Position numbers and translations under genes: made by a program
Notes under the pieces: model-generated
What the model was told of the DNA's origin: nothing
The model's database searches: none
Seen by the model: only the letters and a program-made list of their open reading frames with translations
Shown: positions 35,224-44,840 of the stretch, piece by piece
Layout of the letters: each line of letters begins with the position of its first letter
Numbering within the stretch: position 1 is the stretch's first letter
Source: CAZXYS01 sp964645005
GTDB lineage: Bacteria; Bacteroidota; Ignavibacteria; Kapaibacteriales; UBA2268
Length of the DNA: 64,000 nucleotides
Assembly (NCBI GenBank): GCA_964645005.1
Contig: CAZXYS010000011.1
Location: 1 to 64,000 of the forward strand
Reading direction: 5' to 3'

Positions 35224-37776
35224 TCACTCCTCTCTCAGCGCTACCGACGGCGAAGTTTTCGACATTTTATAAGCGGGGTAAATGCCGGCAAGGATTGCTG
35301 CCACTACCGCCAGAAGCACCGCCTGCAGCATAAGTTCCGGCATGAAGTCGAATTGCAGGGTCCAGCCGAATGACCGCTTGTTGATGATGAAAATAAGCAC
35401 TGCGGCGAGGATATTTCCCAGCGGCAGTGACATAATGCCCGCCGCGAGCCCAATCAAACCGGTCTGCATTATGACGAGAATTCGCAGCTGCCTTGGCGTT
35501 ATGCCGTTGGCGCGAAGGACGCCGAGTTCTTTGGTGCGTTCCATCTGCAGCGCCATCAGCGAACTCAAAATGCCGATGAATGCTACGAGTATAGCCAGCA
35601 GTTGCAGGACGTTCGTGATGATGAATGTCCGGTCGAAGACCTTGACGGAACTTTCAAGTAGTTTGCGATTCGATTGGACGATGAAATGCTCGTTTTTGCC
35701 GGTGAGTTCGCGGATGTTTTGCATGACCTGCTCGTTGTCGGCGCCTTTTTTAGTGAAGATAGCCATGCCGGAAAGCTTGCGGTCATCCCAGTATTTCTTG
35801 AAATTGTCGTACGAGATCAGTACCAATCCTATGTCCGAGCTGTAATCATAGTAAATGCCGGCGACTTTGAATTTCTTGGGACCGCGGTCGGTAGGGATTT
35901 GCAGGCTGTCGCCGATGTCGAGATCATTACGATAAGCGAAGGGTTCTGATACCAGCACTGCATTTTGTTTGTAGAAGGCGTCGCGGACTTCCTGCTTATT
36001 ATCCGAGCGGGTTTTGAATGTGTTAAAGCGCAGTTCGTAAAGGTCGGCGGCGAGGATGTGGATGATGCGCTCGTCTGTGTTTATGCGGAATTCACGGTAG
36101 AGATTCATGTTCTCTATACCGGGCAGCTTACGGATGTCATCGACAATGTCCGGTTCGAAAGGCTGGTCGTTGAAGCGGGAAATCATGCTGGGAACGGAGA
36201 CGTAAATATCCGCCGCCAGTCTCGTTTCCAGCCACTGGACGACGGTCTGCCGGAAGCTGGATACCATCGTCCCTACCCCCACCGCTGCAGAAACGGCTAT
36301 CGCCAGCGCGGATACAGCTACTGCTGTCCTGCTTATCTGCGAGATTAGCCCGCCGGCTGCCATCGAACCAATAATGCCGGAAATCTTTCTTAGCGCCGGT
36401 TTTACGATTTTTACAAGAAATGATATAACCAGCGGCGACATCAATGAACAGCCGATTATCAGCGGGACTATTCCTGCGTAGCTGAGTAATACGTTATTGC
36501 CGGGAAGGAAGAAAACTGTGACGCCGATGGCTATAAATACTAAGCCGGTGATTGTCAGGCGCGGGATTCGTTCTCGTATGCCGGTTTCGAGGCGCGAGCG
36601 GTACAGTACTACTCTCGCCGGGGCGTTGGTGGCTTCGCGGGCGGGTTTCAAAGCGGCGAGAACTGTGGCGACGACGCCCAGTCCGGCGCCTTTGATGAGG
36701 CTCCACGGGGAAACGTCTGTCTCTTTGACGCTGACGACGAAGTACAGATCATTAATTGACTGGGTCACGAGATTGAGCATTCCCCTGCCCAAAAGTATGC
36801 CGAATAACAGTCCGAAAATGGTACCGATAATGCCCAGTACCAGCGATTCTTTGATAATATTTCTGAAAATCTCACGTTTGGTGACGCCGATAGAGCGCAG
36901 CAATCCTATGTGGTTGCGCCGCTGCACCACGGAAAAGGTCATGGTATTGTAGATAAGAAACATGCCTACAATCAGCGCCAGCAGGCTCATCGCTGTCAGG
37001 TTCATGTTGAAGGCGTCGGTCATGCTCTCGTTTACTGAAGAGCGGCTGGCGGATTTAGAGAAATAGATGCCTTCCGGTAATTGCGCTTTTATGGAATTAA
37101 TTTTTTCACTTTTCTGTTCGTTGTCGGGGATAATGACGTCGATGCGGGTGAGTTTGCCGTTCTGTTCCGCAATTTCCTGGGCGGCGGCGATATCGGTGAT
37201 GATTAAATTTTGCAGGGCACGGGCGCTGCGTTCGTTATTAGGCTTCAGTACAGCGATGATCTTTATCTTCATATACCTGCCGCCGACGCGTATTTTAAGG
37301 GAATCACCGGCGCGGACGCCCAGATCGTCGGCTGGCTTTTTGGCTATCAGGGCGGTGTTTGGCTGGGTCATGAGGGGGCTCAGTATCTCAGTGGTTTTTC
37401 TTCGCAAACCGCTGAGATAAGTCCTGAAAGGTCTCTCAGCAAACGGATCCACCCCCATAAGCAGGAAAGTCCGCTTGTAGTCGTCGCCGGCAGAGATATA
37501 GCGCTGCACGACCGGCGCGAGAGGGATGTCGGTATTGAGCTTGAGATTGATATAAGTTGAATCATCCATGCTGGCGGAGCTATTGTAGATTTGGTGAGTA
37601 GCTTTGCCGGAAATGCTTTCCATGGACAGTTCGAAAGCCCTGCCGGAGCTGTCGTTTGCGATGTCGATAGAGACTACGACCGCTGCACCCAGCGCTATCC
37701 CCACTATCGACAGAACACCCTGCAGCGGATGCCGCAAGAGATATTTGAATCCCGACCGGCTGAGGATCCTTATCAT
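35224..37776 (-). CDS. ABC transporter permease with two FtsX domains
   Basis: 850 residues. N-terminal helix (about 18-40), a periplasmic MacB-type domain, a first FtsX helix bundle in about 255-385 (SVVQRRNHIGLLRSIGVTKR), a second helix set about 410-510, another periplasmic domain, and a C-terminal FtsX bundle from about 720 (RTKELGVLRANGITPRQLRI, final PSVALREE). This is the double-length LolE/MacB-like architecture that extracts or exports lipids or lipoproteins through the envelope. It overlaps the ATPase gene by four bases and precedes the AttH-like gene. Visibly GC-rich codons. Confidence 0.9.
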   Translation of the reverse strand: MIRILSRSGFKYLLRHPLQGVLSIVGIALGAAVVVSIDIANDSSGRAFELSMESISGKATHQIYNSSASMDDSTYINLKLNTDIPLAPVVQRYISAGDDYKRTFLLMGVDPFAERPFRTYLSGLRRKTTEILSPLMTQPNTALIAKKPADDLGVRAGDSLKIRVGGRYMKIKIIAVLKPNNERSARALQNLIITDIAAAQEIAEQNGKLTRIDVIIPDNEQKSEKINSIKAQLPEGIYFSKSASRSSVNESMTDAFNMNLTAMSLLALIVGMFLIYNTMTFSVVQRRNHIGLLRSIGVTKREIFRNIIKESLVLGIIGTIFGLLFGILLGRGMLNLVTQSINDLYFVVSVKETDVSPWSLIKGAGLGVVATVLAALKPAREATNAPARVVLYRSRLETGIRERIPRLTITGLVFIAIGVTVFFLPGNNVLLSYAGIVPLIIGCSLMSPLVISFLVKIVKPALRKISGIIGSMAAGGLISQISRTAVAVSALAIAVSAAVGVGTMVSSFRQTVVQWLETRLAADIYVSVPSMISRFNDQPFEPDIVDDIRKLPGIENMNLYREFRINTDERIIHILAADLYELRFNTFKTRSDNKQEVRDAFYKQNAVLVSEPFAYRNDLDIGDSLQIPTDRGPKKFKVAGIYYDYSSDIGLVLISYDNFKKYWDDRKLSGMAIFTKKGADNEQVMQNIRELTGKNEHFIVQSNRKLLESSVKVFDRTFIITNVLQLLAILVAFIGILSSLMALQMERTKELGVLRANGITPRQLRILVIMQTGLIGLAAGIMSLPLGNILAAVLIFIINKRSFGWTLQFDFMPELMLQAVLLAVVAAILAGIYPAYKMSKTSPSVALREE

Positions 37777-38474
37777 GCGCCGTCCTTCGGCTGTTCCTGC
37801 AATTTGCCGTTGCGCAGCAGCATTATCCTGTCAGCCATGCCGATGAGATCGCGGCTGTGGGTAGCCATAATCAGAGTTTTATCCTTTTGCCGAATGAGGT
37901 TGTCGAGCAGGTCGATGACGTGCCGACCGGTCTCGTAATCAAGATTGCCGGTGGGCTCGTCGGCGAGGATGATTGCCGGGTCGTGGACGAGTGCCCGTGC
38001 TATCGCCACGCGCTGCTGTTCGCCGCCGGAAAGGATGTCGGGGTAGCTGTCCAGCCTGTCGGAAAGCCCGACGTAGTCGAGAAGTTCGAACGCTGCGTCG
38101 ATATTCGCTTTGCCGTTGAGTTCGTTCAATTCCAGCGGCAGAAGCAGATTTTCCTTGACTGTCAATGTTGGGATAAGATTATAAAACTGGAAGATAAAGC
38201 CGATATTTTTGCGCCTGAAGAGGGTGCGCTCGTGTTCTGTCAGTTCGGAAAGCCGGCCGCCGTTGATGTAGATTTCGCCGGCAGCGGGGATGTCGATGCC
38301 GCTCAAGATATTGAGCAGCGTGGACTTGCCGGAACCGCTCTTGCCCAGCAGAATATTTATCTCGCCGTTTTTAAAGTCAAAACTGAGGTCTGTCAGCACT
38401 TTCCTCTCGACATTGCCTTCCAAAAATGATTTGCTTATATTCTCAAGTTTTATGATATATTCAGAATTATCCAT
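37773..38474 (-). CDS. ABC transporter ATP-binding protein, LolD/MacB type
   Basis: 233 residues. Walker A GKSGSGKST (about 39-47), Q-loop FIFQFYNLIPTLTV, signature LSGGEQQRVAIARAL, Walker B IILADEPTGNLD and the switch MATHS. The NLIPTLTVKENLLLPLEL segment is typical of the MacB/LolD branch that works with FtsX-fold permeases. First gene of the three-gene ATPase-permease-AttH unit; the ATG/TGA overlap with the permease suggests coupled translation. Confidence 0.93.
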   Translation of the reverse strand: MDNSEYIIKLENISKSFLEGNVERKVLTDLSFDFKNGEINILLGKSGSGKSTLLNILSGIDIPAAGEIYINGGRLSELTEHERTLFRRKNIGFIFQFYNLIPTLTVKENLLLPLELNELNGKANIDAAFELLDYVGLSDRLDSYPDILSGGEQQRVAIARALVHDPAIILADEPTGNLDYETGRHVIDLLDNLIRQKDKTLIMATHSRDLIGMADRIMLLRNGKLQEQPKDGA

Positions 38475-38546
38475 CTTATCCGCATATTGTTATTTCATTC
38501 AATATGAGAATTTAAGACAGATAATCCGTGCGATTATTGGGTGGGG

Positions 38547-39431
38547 TTATCTTACGAGCATTAATTTACCGTAATTAACTATATCCCCCATCTGCAGCTT
38601 GAAGAAATATATTCCCTGTGGATTACTATCTGCTTTAAACTCAATACTATGCTCTCCGGCAGTATTAATATTTTTACTATAAATTTTAACAATTTCACCA
38701 ACAGCGTTAAAAATCTTCAATTGTACTTCACATGCTTCTTTTATACTATATTTGATTGTACATTTTTCATTGAATGGATTGGGGGTTACTTGTAGTAAAC
38801 CGGTAAATAATGGAATTTCACCTTTTACACCTGTAAATTGAGAGCGGTCACAAGGTTCTTCAACTTCTTCCCTAATATCTTTCAATACAGTTGTAAAGTA
38901 CTGATGATAGTCTTTCTTGGGATAGCTATACGAAGTATCAGTTTAAATCTCGTTAAAAACCTTTGACCATTTAAGAGATGTATAGCTTAAGTCAAAGTCA
39001 TATAGGTAATCAAGAGTTGAATATACACCTATTGCTTTTTCATATTCCGACAATTTTTCATATAGTCTACCTGCCGCATTCAATGCTTCGAGTCGCAATC
39101 TCATATCATTATCTGCGTTATTGCCAATTAAATCAAGCTTAGAAGCTAATCCGTTATTTTGATTCTTAGTAAAAGAATCAAATGAATGTTTATTGATCAG
39201 TTTAATGTCATTTATTTTGGTATCATCAGTTATATAATTATCATTTAATCGATTCTGAAGTTCCTCATAAGTTAGTTTATTCTCAGGATTGATCTCCTTC
39301 CCGGCAATTTCATCTTCCTTTTTCTTATTTTTATATATACAATCATACAAACCGACAGAATCGGCACAATTATCATCGAATACTGTAGATTGATTAAATG
39401 GGATTACCAAACCAGTTAACGTCATAATCAT
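38547..39431 (-). pseudogene. Detached 3' end of the subtilase gene (frameshift and in-frame stop)
   Basis: Two open pieces in the same frame, 39431-38946 and 38942-38547, are separated by a single TAA at 38943-38945. The 19 codons between the TAA and the TTG at 38885 are also open, so this was one reading frame. The first piece continues the subtilase in a shifted frame (the overlap 39394-39431 holds the shift) and has a TPR-like helix pair (EALNAAGRLYEKLSEYEKAI). The second ends in a T9SS sorting domain (VTPNPFNEKCTIKYSI, NPQGIYFFKLQMG, final KLMLVR). As it stands, the protease would lack its secretion signal. Real mutation or sequence error cannot be told apart here. Confidence 0.75.
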
Positions 39432-42400
39432 CTACATAATGGGCGCCGCCAGGTCTATTAAAGTCATTTACACTAACATCGACGGATGGCGTAGATCCAG
39501 GTCCATCATGCCTGAGATGATCTTTTGTAAAGGTTGCCATATTGTTATAGCCGCAATACATATTTAAATCACAGCAATCCCCGATTAAATGAACATCAGC
39601 ATGATTTGTATCGCAGGTTACATATACAAACTGATTGGGATAATCTTCCGGATTCCCCGTATATGTGGCAGGATCAGTTATTGAAAATTGATTGCCACCG
39701 AATATCAAAGCTTCGTCTCCAGTTGTCGGCTTTGGACCTAAATATAGTTCATTACATGTTGATTGAATACCATAATAAAATTCGTTAAAAGAGTTGTTTC
39801 TGAATCCTATCCAATCACCTGAAATTACATTAAATCCTATTCTGGTATTATTGTATGAATTCTCATAGACTCTTCCGTCAAGGGAATGATCTCTTATACT
39901 ACCAAATTCAACAAGATTGTAGTTATTGTGACATAGCAAAGTATAAGATCCTTTGTCATAATCACCTATTCCACATGTATCAAATTGACTATAGGTAGTT
40001 GTAACCGAATCACATCTTTGAGTCCAGATACCATATTCAAGTCCTTTGAACAAAGATGTTGTTACCCATAGTCTCTCCAGATTCTCACACATCAAACCGC
40101 CGGTATTATATGTATATTTATTAGGATTATCTGGTTCAAGCGTATTTATATTGGGACCGGACATATCAAAGAATTTACAGTTTTCTATAGTCTTGTTTGT
40201 AACTAATGAATCATCACATTCAAAACAATCTTCCAGGTTCAAAGATAACATATAATCAAACTGCATGTGTGGATTGAACTCCCGCGTCGATGAAGAAAAA
40301 CTGCTGTTTACTATCGGGTCAGTACGAGCATTAAGCACATATACATTTACATCTTTAAAATCAGTATCCGTTATTTCCAGAAATGTCTCCTCCGGATTGC
40401 CGCAGTATCCTTCCACATAAATAGTAGAATGAGTTTTAATATTATCATAGTGATAATACATTGTGTCTGCGTCCGGTCTGCAATGCTCGCCAATCATACC
40501 TGTGACTTTGATTTTGTTTGTGTCTATCCCGTTAAAATATAAATGTCCACGGCAAATGCTTTCTTCATCAGTTAGAGCAAGGTGTGCACCATCTTCGACA
40601 ATTAATGTGCCTGCAGGTTCAATATGAAAATTTTTAAGATTTACAATTGCCGAATCCATTATATGCACTTCTCCATTTTCGCGGACATAAAGTTCACAGT
40701 CTATATCAACCTTTGCGCCAGGATCGATGACTAATTCGGCGCCGGTACCTACATCTATTCTGCGTCCTTCTTTACCCTGTACTGCTGATCCATACTCCAT
40801 ATGCGTCTCAGAACCTATTCGAAGCACTAAATCTTTCTCCCCCTGCAAATCTATTATAGAACCGGGCTTTAGTCGCAGTAGTTCCCAATTATAAACAAAG
40901 CCGTAATCTATAGTCTTTACGTGTCCGTAAACTTCGCTCCACGTTTCATCGTTACCGCCATTAAATCCAATACAGCCCGGTTCCCCATAATTATCCGATA
41001 TTATTGAGCTTTCGACAATAGCATCGCCGACCCTTATATTTCCCGCTATTTCGAAATCTTTAATATATCCTTCAAATAAAATTTTACCTTCTGTGGAATC
41101 CGGTTCGTCCGGCGCTAATACGTAATGCGCCTGATTCGGCTGGTCGGAAATCAAAATGCCGTCAATAGCTAAAATACAATCATAAGGTACTGTTATTTTA
41201 CGTCTTGCCGAAATTGTACTGGAATTATTTACTCTTGTTACGCCCCAATTATTATGATATTCATCCGGGAAAGACACACCTCCCCAGTCGAGAACATCAT
41301 AAACACCGTCGTTAGTAGTATTTGGTCCACGCCAATCCGGTAATTCAAACTCTCTATTACCTTCCTTAACCTTCGAGCCCCAGTGCATAACCCGCTGACC
41401 ATCGGGATTTACATAGCCGCGGGCGTCGCCGCTGCCATCATCCCAGTCAAAGTCCAATGTAAGATCATTCGATAACGAATATTCATAATCGCCCTTTTGT
41501 TCTATGGAATGGGCAACTGCGCGATAGGCGTTTACTTTGCCAAATCCCATTCTTTGCGCCCAGGAGCGTAACAACCAGTCATTCCCTTGAGTTACATAGT
41601 CTTCTTGTTTTGGATTTTCAATAAAGTGCCAATAATCATCACAATAAAATGATTCTGGTGTATAACCATAATCCTTTAATTTTTTTGCTGTAAATGTTAA
41701 AATATCGTAAGCTTTTTTTTGTACATTCTCACCATTTATAGGTCGATTATAATTTTCATTAAGTTCAACACCCATATATTTATTTAAAGAAACCATTAAT
41801 CCAAGTATACCAGCTACTTGTGGTGAAGAAATAGATGTACCGCTGATGTTTGGTGTATACTTCCTGGTATGAGACACGGCTCTTGCAATACAATATTGTC
41901 GTACTTCATTGTCTGGATATTGAGCTTCTGGACAATTACACTCTTTCCAATCTTCAGAAAGAAAGTTATAAACATCGCAATTTAAATTTCTAATACCATT
42001 AGTAGCAGTAAACACGCTAGCTCCAGGAGCAGCAACATCAATATATGCTGCTTCTTTTTCTTTTCTTCGATATAAAATACTGTCGCAATATATCAGATGC
42101 AGTGTATCTTCTGTAAATAATGTGTCACAGTTATAATAATACATATCTTTTTGATTATTAAATTTATCAACACCTGGGGAAAACATGTATCCATCAATAA
42201 AATGCTCTATACCTTTCCAATTAGGTGATCCTGCTACATCATATCCATCTCCCCAATTATCACAAAGTTTATCAAAAAAATTACCATCTCTTGTACCTGT
42301 AACAGAAATTATTTTATAATCTTTTTTAGGATCGTTTACATCAGGTATATATACATTCTGTCCACGACCACTTTGATGAGTATAATAATACGTATAATGT

Positions 42401-43620
42401 TTTGATGTTTTGCAATAACCGGAAAATTCGCCAATTGTTCCATTATGTTTACATCCAGGACCAATATTGTTACTAGCTGCCGCACACATTAATATACCTT
42501 GTTTTATTAAGTGTTCATAATAGGTTCTTTCTCCTCTACCTGTCCAACTATAACTTAACACAGAAATTTTTAATGTATCATTATTCTGTGTAAAATCACA
42601 GTCCATTTCATCATATTGTGGTGTTGTTGGTTTCGGATTACAACAATCATCCCCCCAAAATGCAATTCCAGTACATTCAGGACATGTCCCGACTAAACCA
42701 CCAGTTGCAGGAATCGATAAATTATCATTATCAGCATATGCAATAGCAGATGAAAGTACCCATGTTCCATGTAATCCATCATCAGCCCAAGATCCTTCAA
42801 TGACTCTTCCAGGTGGAAAAGACCATTTGTCTAGACCATCCCCAGCGTTAATAGGCATCTTTAATTTCCAATTACCACTTTCATTGTTTGAACTCTCAAC
42901 TTTTAAATCAGGATGATCATCATATTCACAATCGAAAATGTCATAGACTGCTACAACTGTTGTCGAATCTCCCATATTAATTTCCCAAGCCATTGGCAAG
43001 TTCAACGAGTAAATATTCCAACCAAAACCGAGTTTATGAAAATTTGGTTTCCAAAAAAAGTCAGGTTGTTCGGTCATTATCTTATTGACCCAAGTTCTTG
43101 GATTCAAACCTCTATCATTAGGTATATATAATGGTTTTTCTAAATAATTTTCAAATCCACAGTTTAAATATTTTATAGAATTGAAATAATCAGATATATT
43201 TTTAGCATTTTGTAATTTATCAAAAATAATATAATAAAACTGTGCAGCTTTTCCAGTAGCTACTTCAGGATTCTGCTTTCTAAAAACATAAGAACCTCGC
43301 TTTTTTTCTAGTAGTTGTAATTTATTTCTTAGTCTACTAAAAGTAGTATCAATCTTATTCCAATTAAATTCTATAGTTGTATCTTTTTTAAATTTCGGCA
43401 AATTTATTATTTCCATATCAGACCATAATACCCAACCTTCTTTAGCAAAAGTTCTTTTATAGTAATCTTTATTATTAATATTTTCAGGTCTAACACCAGA
43501 CGTATCAACATATATTTCTTTATCATGATAATTGCCCATCTCTTTTGTTGCCCTCATAAGTTGAGCATTAGATATATATTGAAATAAAATGAGAAATAAA
43601 ATGTTGATAATAATTTTCAT
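39394..43620 (-). CDS. Large secreted subtilisin-like protease with prodomain and beta-rich stalk
   Basis: About 1408 residues from the ATG at 43620, which has GGAG six bases upstream. Signal peptide (about 1-19, YISNAQ); prodomain-like module in about 20-190 shared with the neighbouring small proteins; S8 catalytic domain with Asp227 (VVAVYDIFD), His284 (GLHGTWV), oxyanion Asn384 (AAASNN) and Ser596 (SGTSISSP). Many paired cysteines suggest disulfides. Residues about 680-1400 are beta-rich with helix-like repeats (VDIDCELYVRENGEVHI, AVVNLKN-type turns). The gene ends abruptly and its tail continues in another frame. The first two thirds of the coding sequence are very AT-rich, the rest less so. 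It overlaps the preceding gene's stop. Confidence 0.88.
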   Translation of the reverse strand: MKIIINILFLILFQYISNAQLMRATKEMGNYHDKEIYVDTSGVRPENINNKDYYKRTFAKEGWVLWSDMEIINLPKFKKDTTIEFNWNKIDTTFSRLRNKLQLLEKKRGSYVFRKQNPEVATGKAAQFYYIIFDKLQNAKNISDYFNSIKYLNCGFENYLEKPLYIPNDRGLNPRTWVNKIMTEQPDFFWKPNFHKLGFGWNIYSLNLPMAWEINMGDSTTVVAVYDIFDCEYDDHPDLKVESSNNESGNWKLKMPINAGDGLDKWSFPPGRVIEGSWADDGLHGTWVLSSAIAYADNDNLSIPATGGLVGTCPECTGIAFWGDDCCNPKPTTPQYDEMDCDFTQNNDTLKISVLSYSWTGRGERTYYEHLIKQGILMCAAASNNIGPGCKHNGTIGEFSGYCKTSKHYTYYYTHQSGRGQNVYIPDVNDPKKDYKIISVTGTRDGNFFDKLCDNWGDGYDVAGSPNWKGIEHFIDGYMFSPGVDKFNNQKDMYYYNCDTLFTEDTLHLIYCDSILYRRKEKEAAYIDVAAPGASVFTATNGIRNLNCDVYNFLSEDWKECNCPEAQYPDNEVRQYCIARAVSHTRKYTPNISGTSISSPQVAGILGLMVSLNKYMGVELNENYNRPINGENVQKKAYDILTFTAKKLKDYGYTPESFYCDDYWHFIENPKQEDYVTQGNDWLLRSWAQRMGFGKVNAYRAVAHSIEQKGDYEYSLSNDLTLDFDWDDGSGDARGYVNPDGQRVMHWGSKVKEGNREFELPDWRGPNTTNDGVYDVLDWGGVSFPDEYHNNWGVTRVNNSSTISARRKITVPYDCILAIDGILISDQPNQAHYVLAPDEPDSTEGKILFEGYIKDFEIAGNIRVGDAIVESSIISDNYGEPGCIGFNGGNDETWSEVYGHVKTIDYGFVYNWELLRLKPGSIIDLQGEKDLVLRIGSETHMEYGSAVQGKEGRRIDVGTGAELVIDPGAKVDIDCELYVRENGEVHIMDSAIVNLKNFHIEPAGTLIVEDGAHLALTDEESICRGHLYFNGIDTNKIKVTGMIGEHCRPDADTMYYHYDNIKTHSTIYVEGYCGNPEETFLEITDTDFKDVNVYVLNARTDPIVNSSFSSSTREFNPHMQFDYMLSLNLEDCFECDDSLVTNKTIENCKFFDMSGPNINTLEPDNPNKYTYNTGGLMCENLERLWVTTSLFKGLEYGIWTQRCDSVTTTYSQFDTCGIGDYDKGSYTLLCHNNYNLVEFGSIRDHSLDGRVYENSYNNTRIGFNVISGDWIGFRNNSFNEFYYGIQSTCNELYLGPKPTTGDEALIFGGNQFSITDPATYTGNPEDYPNQFVYVTCDTNHADVHLIGDCCDLNMYCGYNNMATFTKDHLRHDGPGSTPSVDVSVNDFNRPGGAHYVDDYDVNWFGNPI

Positions 43621-43622
43621 TT

Positions 43623-44444
43623 TCATCTCCATATAATAATTTTTACATTAGTGTTATTGACTTTTATTATATAAATTCCGCCAGAATAGTTAGTAAGATC
43701 AATCATATAATTACCATTGTCTATTTTTTTTAGCTTCGCTTTACCTTGATATATTCCAAGTAAATTATAAACTGGTAATCTATTTTTTGAGATTTTATTT
43801 GTTTTTAAAAATACTTTTCCGGAAGTAGGATTTGGATATACGACGTAATCTTCACTATGGTTTTCAGCTACGTGTTGTATAGGATAATCAATGTAACTTT
43901 CGAAACCACAAAGTTGGATATCAGTTAAAGAATTAAATCTATTTTTCACTTTCTCTACGTTTTTATAATCAAAGAAATGAATATAAAATACCTGACTCGA
44001 ATTTCCCGATGAATCCTGCGGATTCTGTTTTCTCAAGAAGTACTGACCGACATCATTTTGTATAGCTTCCATTCCATTTCTGAGTTGACTAAATGATGAA
44101 TCAATACTTTCCCATGTTACATCAATAATTGTATCCGAAGGAAATTCGGGAAGTTTAATTGCCTGTACATCAAAAAAAAGAAGCCACCCTTTTTTAGAAT
44201 AATATAATTCTTCCTTTTGTGTAAAATCGGCTCTTGATGATGGATATACAGTAGCTTCGCATCTATTTACATCATCAGGTATCTCACCAAAAGGATTAGA
44301 ATTAAACCATTTACAAGTATCTACAGCTATTGAATCTTCATTTGGAATGTGATCAGCGAGAGGTATACACAAGCAGCTATCCGGCGGTGTGGCGGAAGCG
44401 CTATACGCAATCAGTATCGCTAAAAAGATAACTAACTTCTTCAT
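43623..44444 (-). CDS. Secreted prodomain-like protein with T9SS tail
   Basis: 273 residues from the ATG at 44444, preceded by GGAGCAAGCC; a second ATG lies four codons up. Signal peptide 1-19 or so, a linker with DSCLCIPL, then a module matching the subtilase prodomain: KKGWLLFFDVQAIKLPEFPS, ESIDSSFSQLRN, GQYFLRKQNP, FNSLTDIQLCGFESY. It is followed directly by a T9SS sorting domain (VVYPNPTSGKVFLKT, YSGGIYIIKVNN, KIIIWR). There is no protease domain. The stop overlaps the protease start. By analogy with propeptide-type inhibitors of subtilases it may inhibit or help fold the neighbouring protease; this is inference. Confidence 0.75.
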   Translation of the reverse strand: MKKLVIFLAILIAYSASATPPDSCLCIPLADHIPNEDSIAVDTCKWFNSNPFGEIPDDVNRCEATVYPSSRADFTQKEELYYSKKGWLLFFDVQAIKLPEFPSDTIIDVTWESIDSSFSQLRNGMEAIQNDVGQYFLRKQNPQDSSGNSSQVFYIHFFDYKNVEKVKNRFNSLTDIQLCGFESYIDYPIQHVAENHSEDYVVYPNPTSGKVFLKTNKISKNRLPVYNLLGIYQGKAKLKKIDNGNYMIDLTNYSGGIYIIKVNNTNVKIIIWR

Positions 44445-44525
44445 GGCTTGCTCCATTTAATTTATTTATAATATTATTTTCTTATTTTAAATAACACTTG
44501 AGTAAGGAAAAAGTTGCAAAAAAAA
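44432..44525 (-). repeat. Duplicated upstream region, copy A
   Basis: Covers the first codons of the 43623-44444 gene, its ribosome site and about 70 bases before it. It is nearly identical to 45623-45720 (shared CTAACTTCTTCATG, CTCCATTTAATTTATTT, TAATATTATTT, AAATAACACTT, GTTGCAAAA). This is a probable duplicated promoter and leader; it also encodes the chimeric end of the truncated paralogue. Confidence 0.75.
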
Positions 44526-44836
44526 TTAAATTTATTTTGAATCAACTCATTTGATATAATAACCACCGAATCTTTAGGCAATTTCGGCAAATCAACTATT
44601 TGCTCTTTTGACCATATTATCCAACCATCTTTTGCATAATATCTTACGCTTTCATGCATATGATTTTTTATATCTGACTCGCCAATACCTGTAGTATCGA
44701 AATATAGCTCTGCATCCTGATAATATCCATGTTCCTCAGTTAATTTAATATATTCTCCAAATAACTGAAATATATTAAAAATTATTAATGCACCTGTTAT
44801 AAAGAAGACTTTAAAATTATAAATTTTGCTACTCAT
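44474..44836 (-). pseudogene. Truncated prodomain-like paralogue
   Basis: 120 residues, good ribosome site GAGGTAAG. Signal-anchor (about 10-28), then the start of the same prodomain family: EEHGYYQDAELYFDTTGI and YYAKDGWIIWSKEQIVDLPK match the subtilase (MGNYHDKEIYVDTSGV, FAKEGWVLWSDMEIINLPK). After about residue 90 the match stops, and the last residues are encoded by the duplicated upstream region of the next gene. There is no T9SS tail. Most likely a gene cut short by tandem duplication; a functional short protein cannot be excluded. It starts four bases after the preceding gene. Confidence 0.7.
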
Positions 44837-44840
44837 TTTC

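Noticed and set aside
39394..39431. Programmed ribosomal frameshift in the subtilase
   Set aside because: No slippery heptamer or downstream pseudoknot is visible, and a stop further on would still end the shifted product before the sorting domain.
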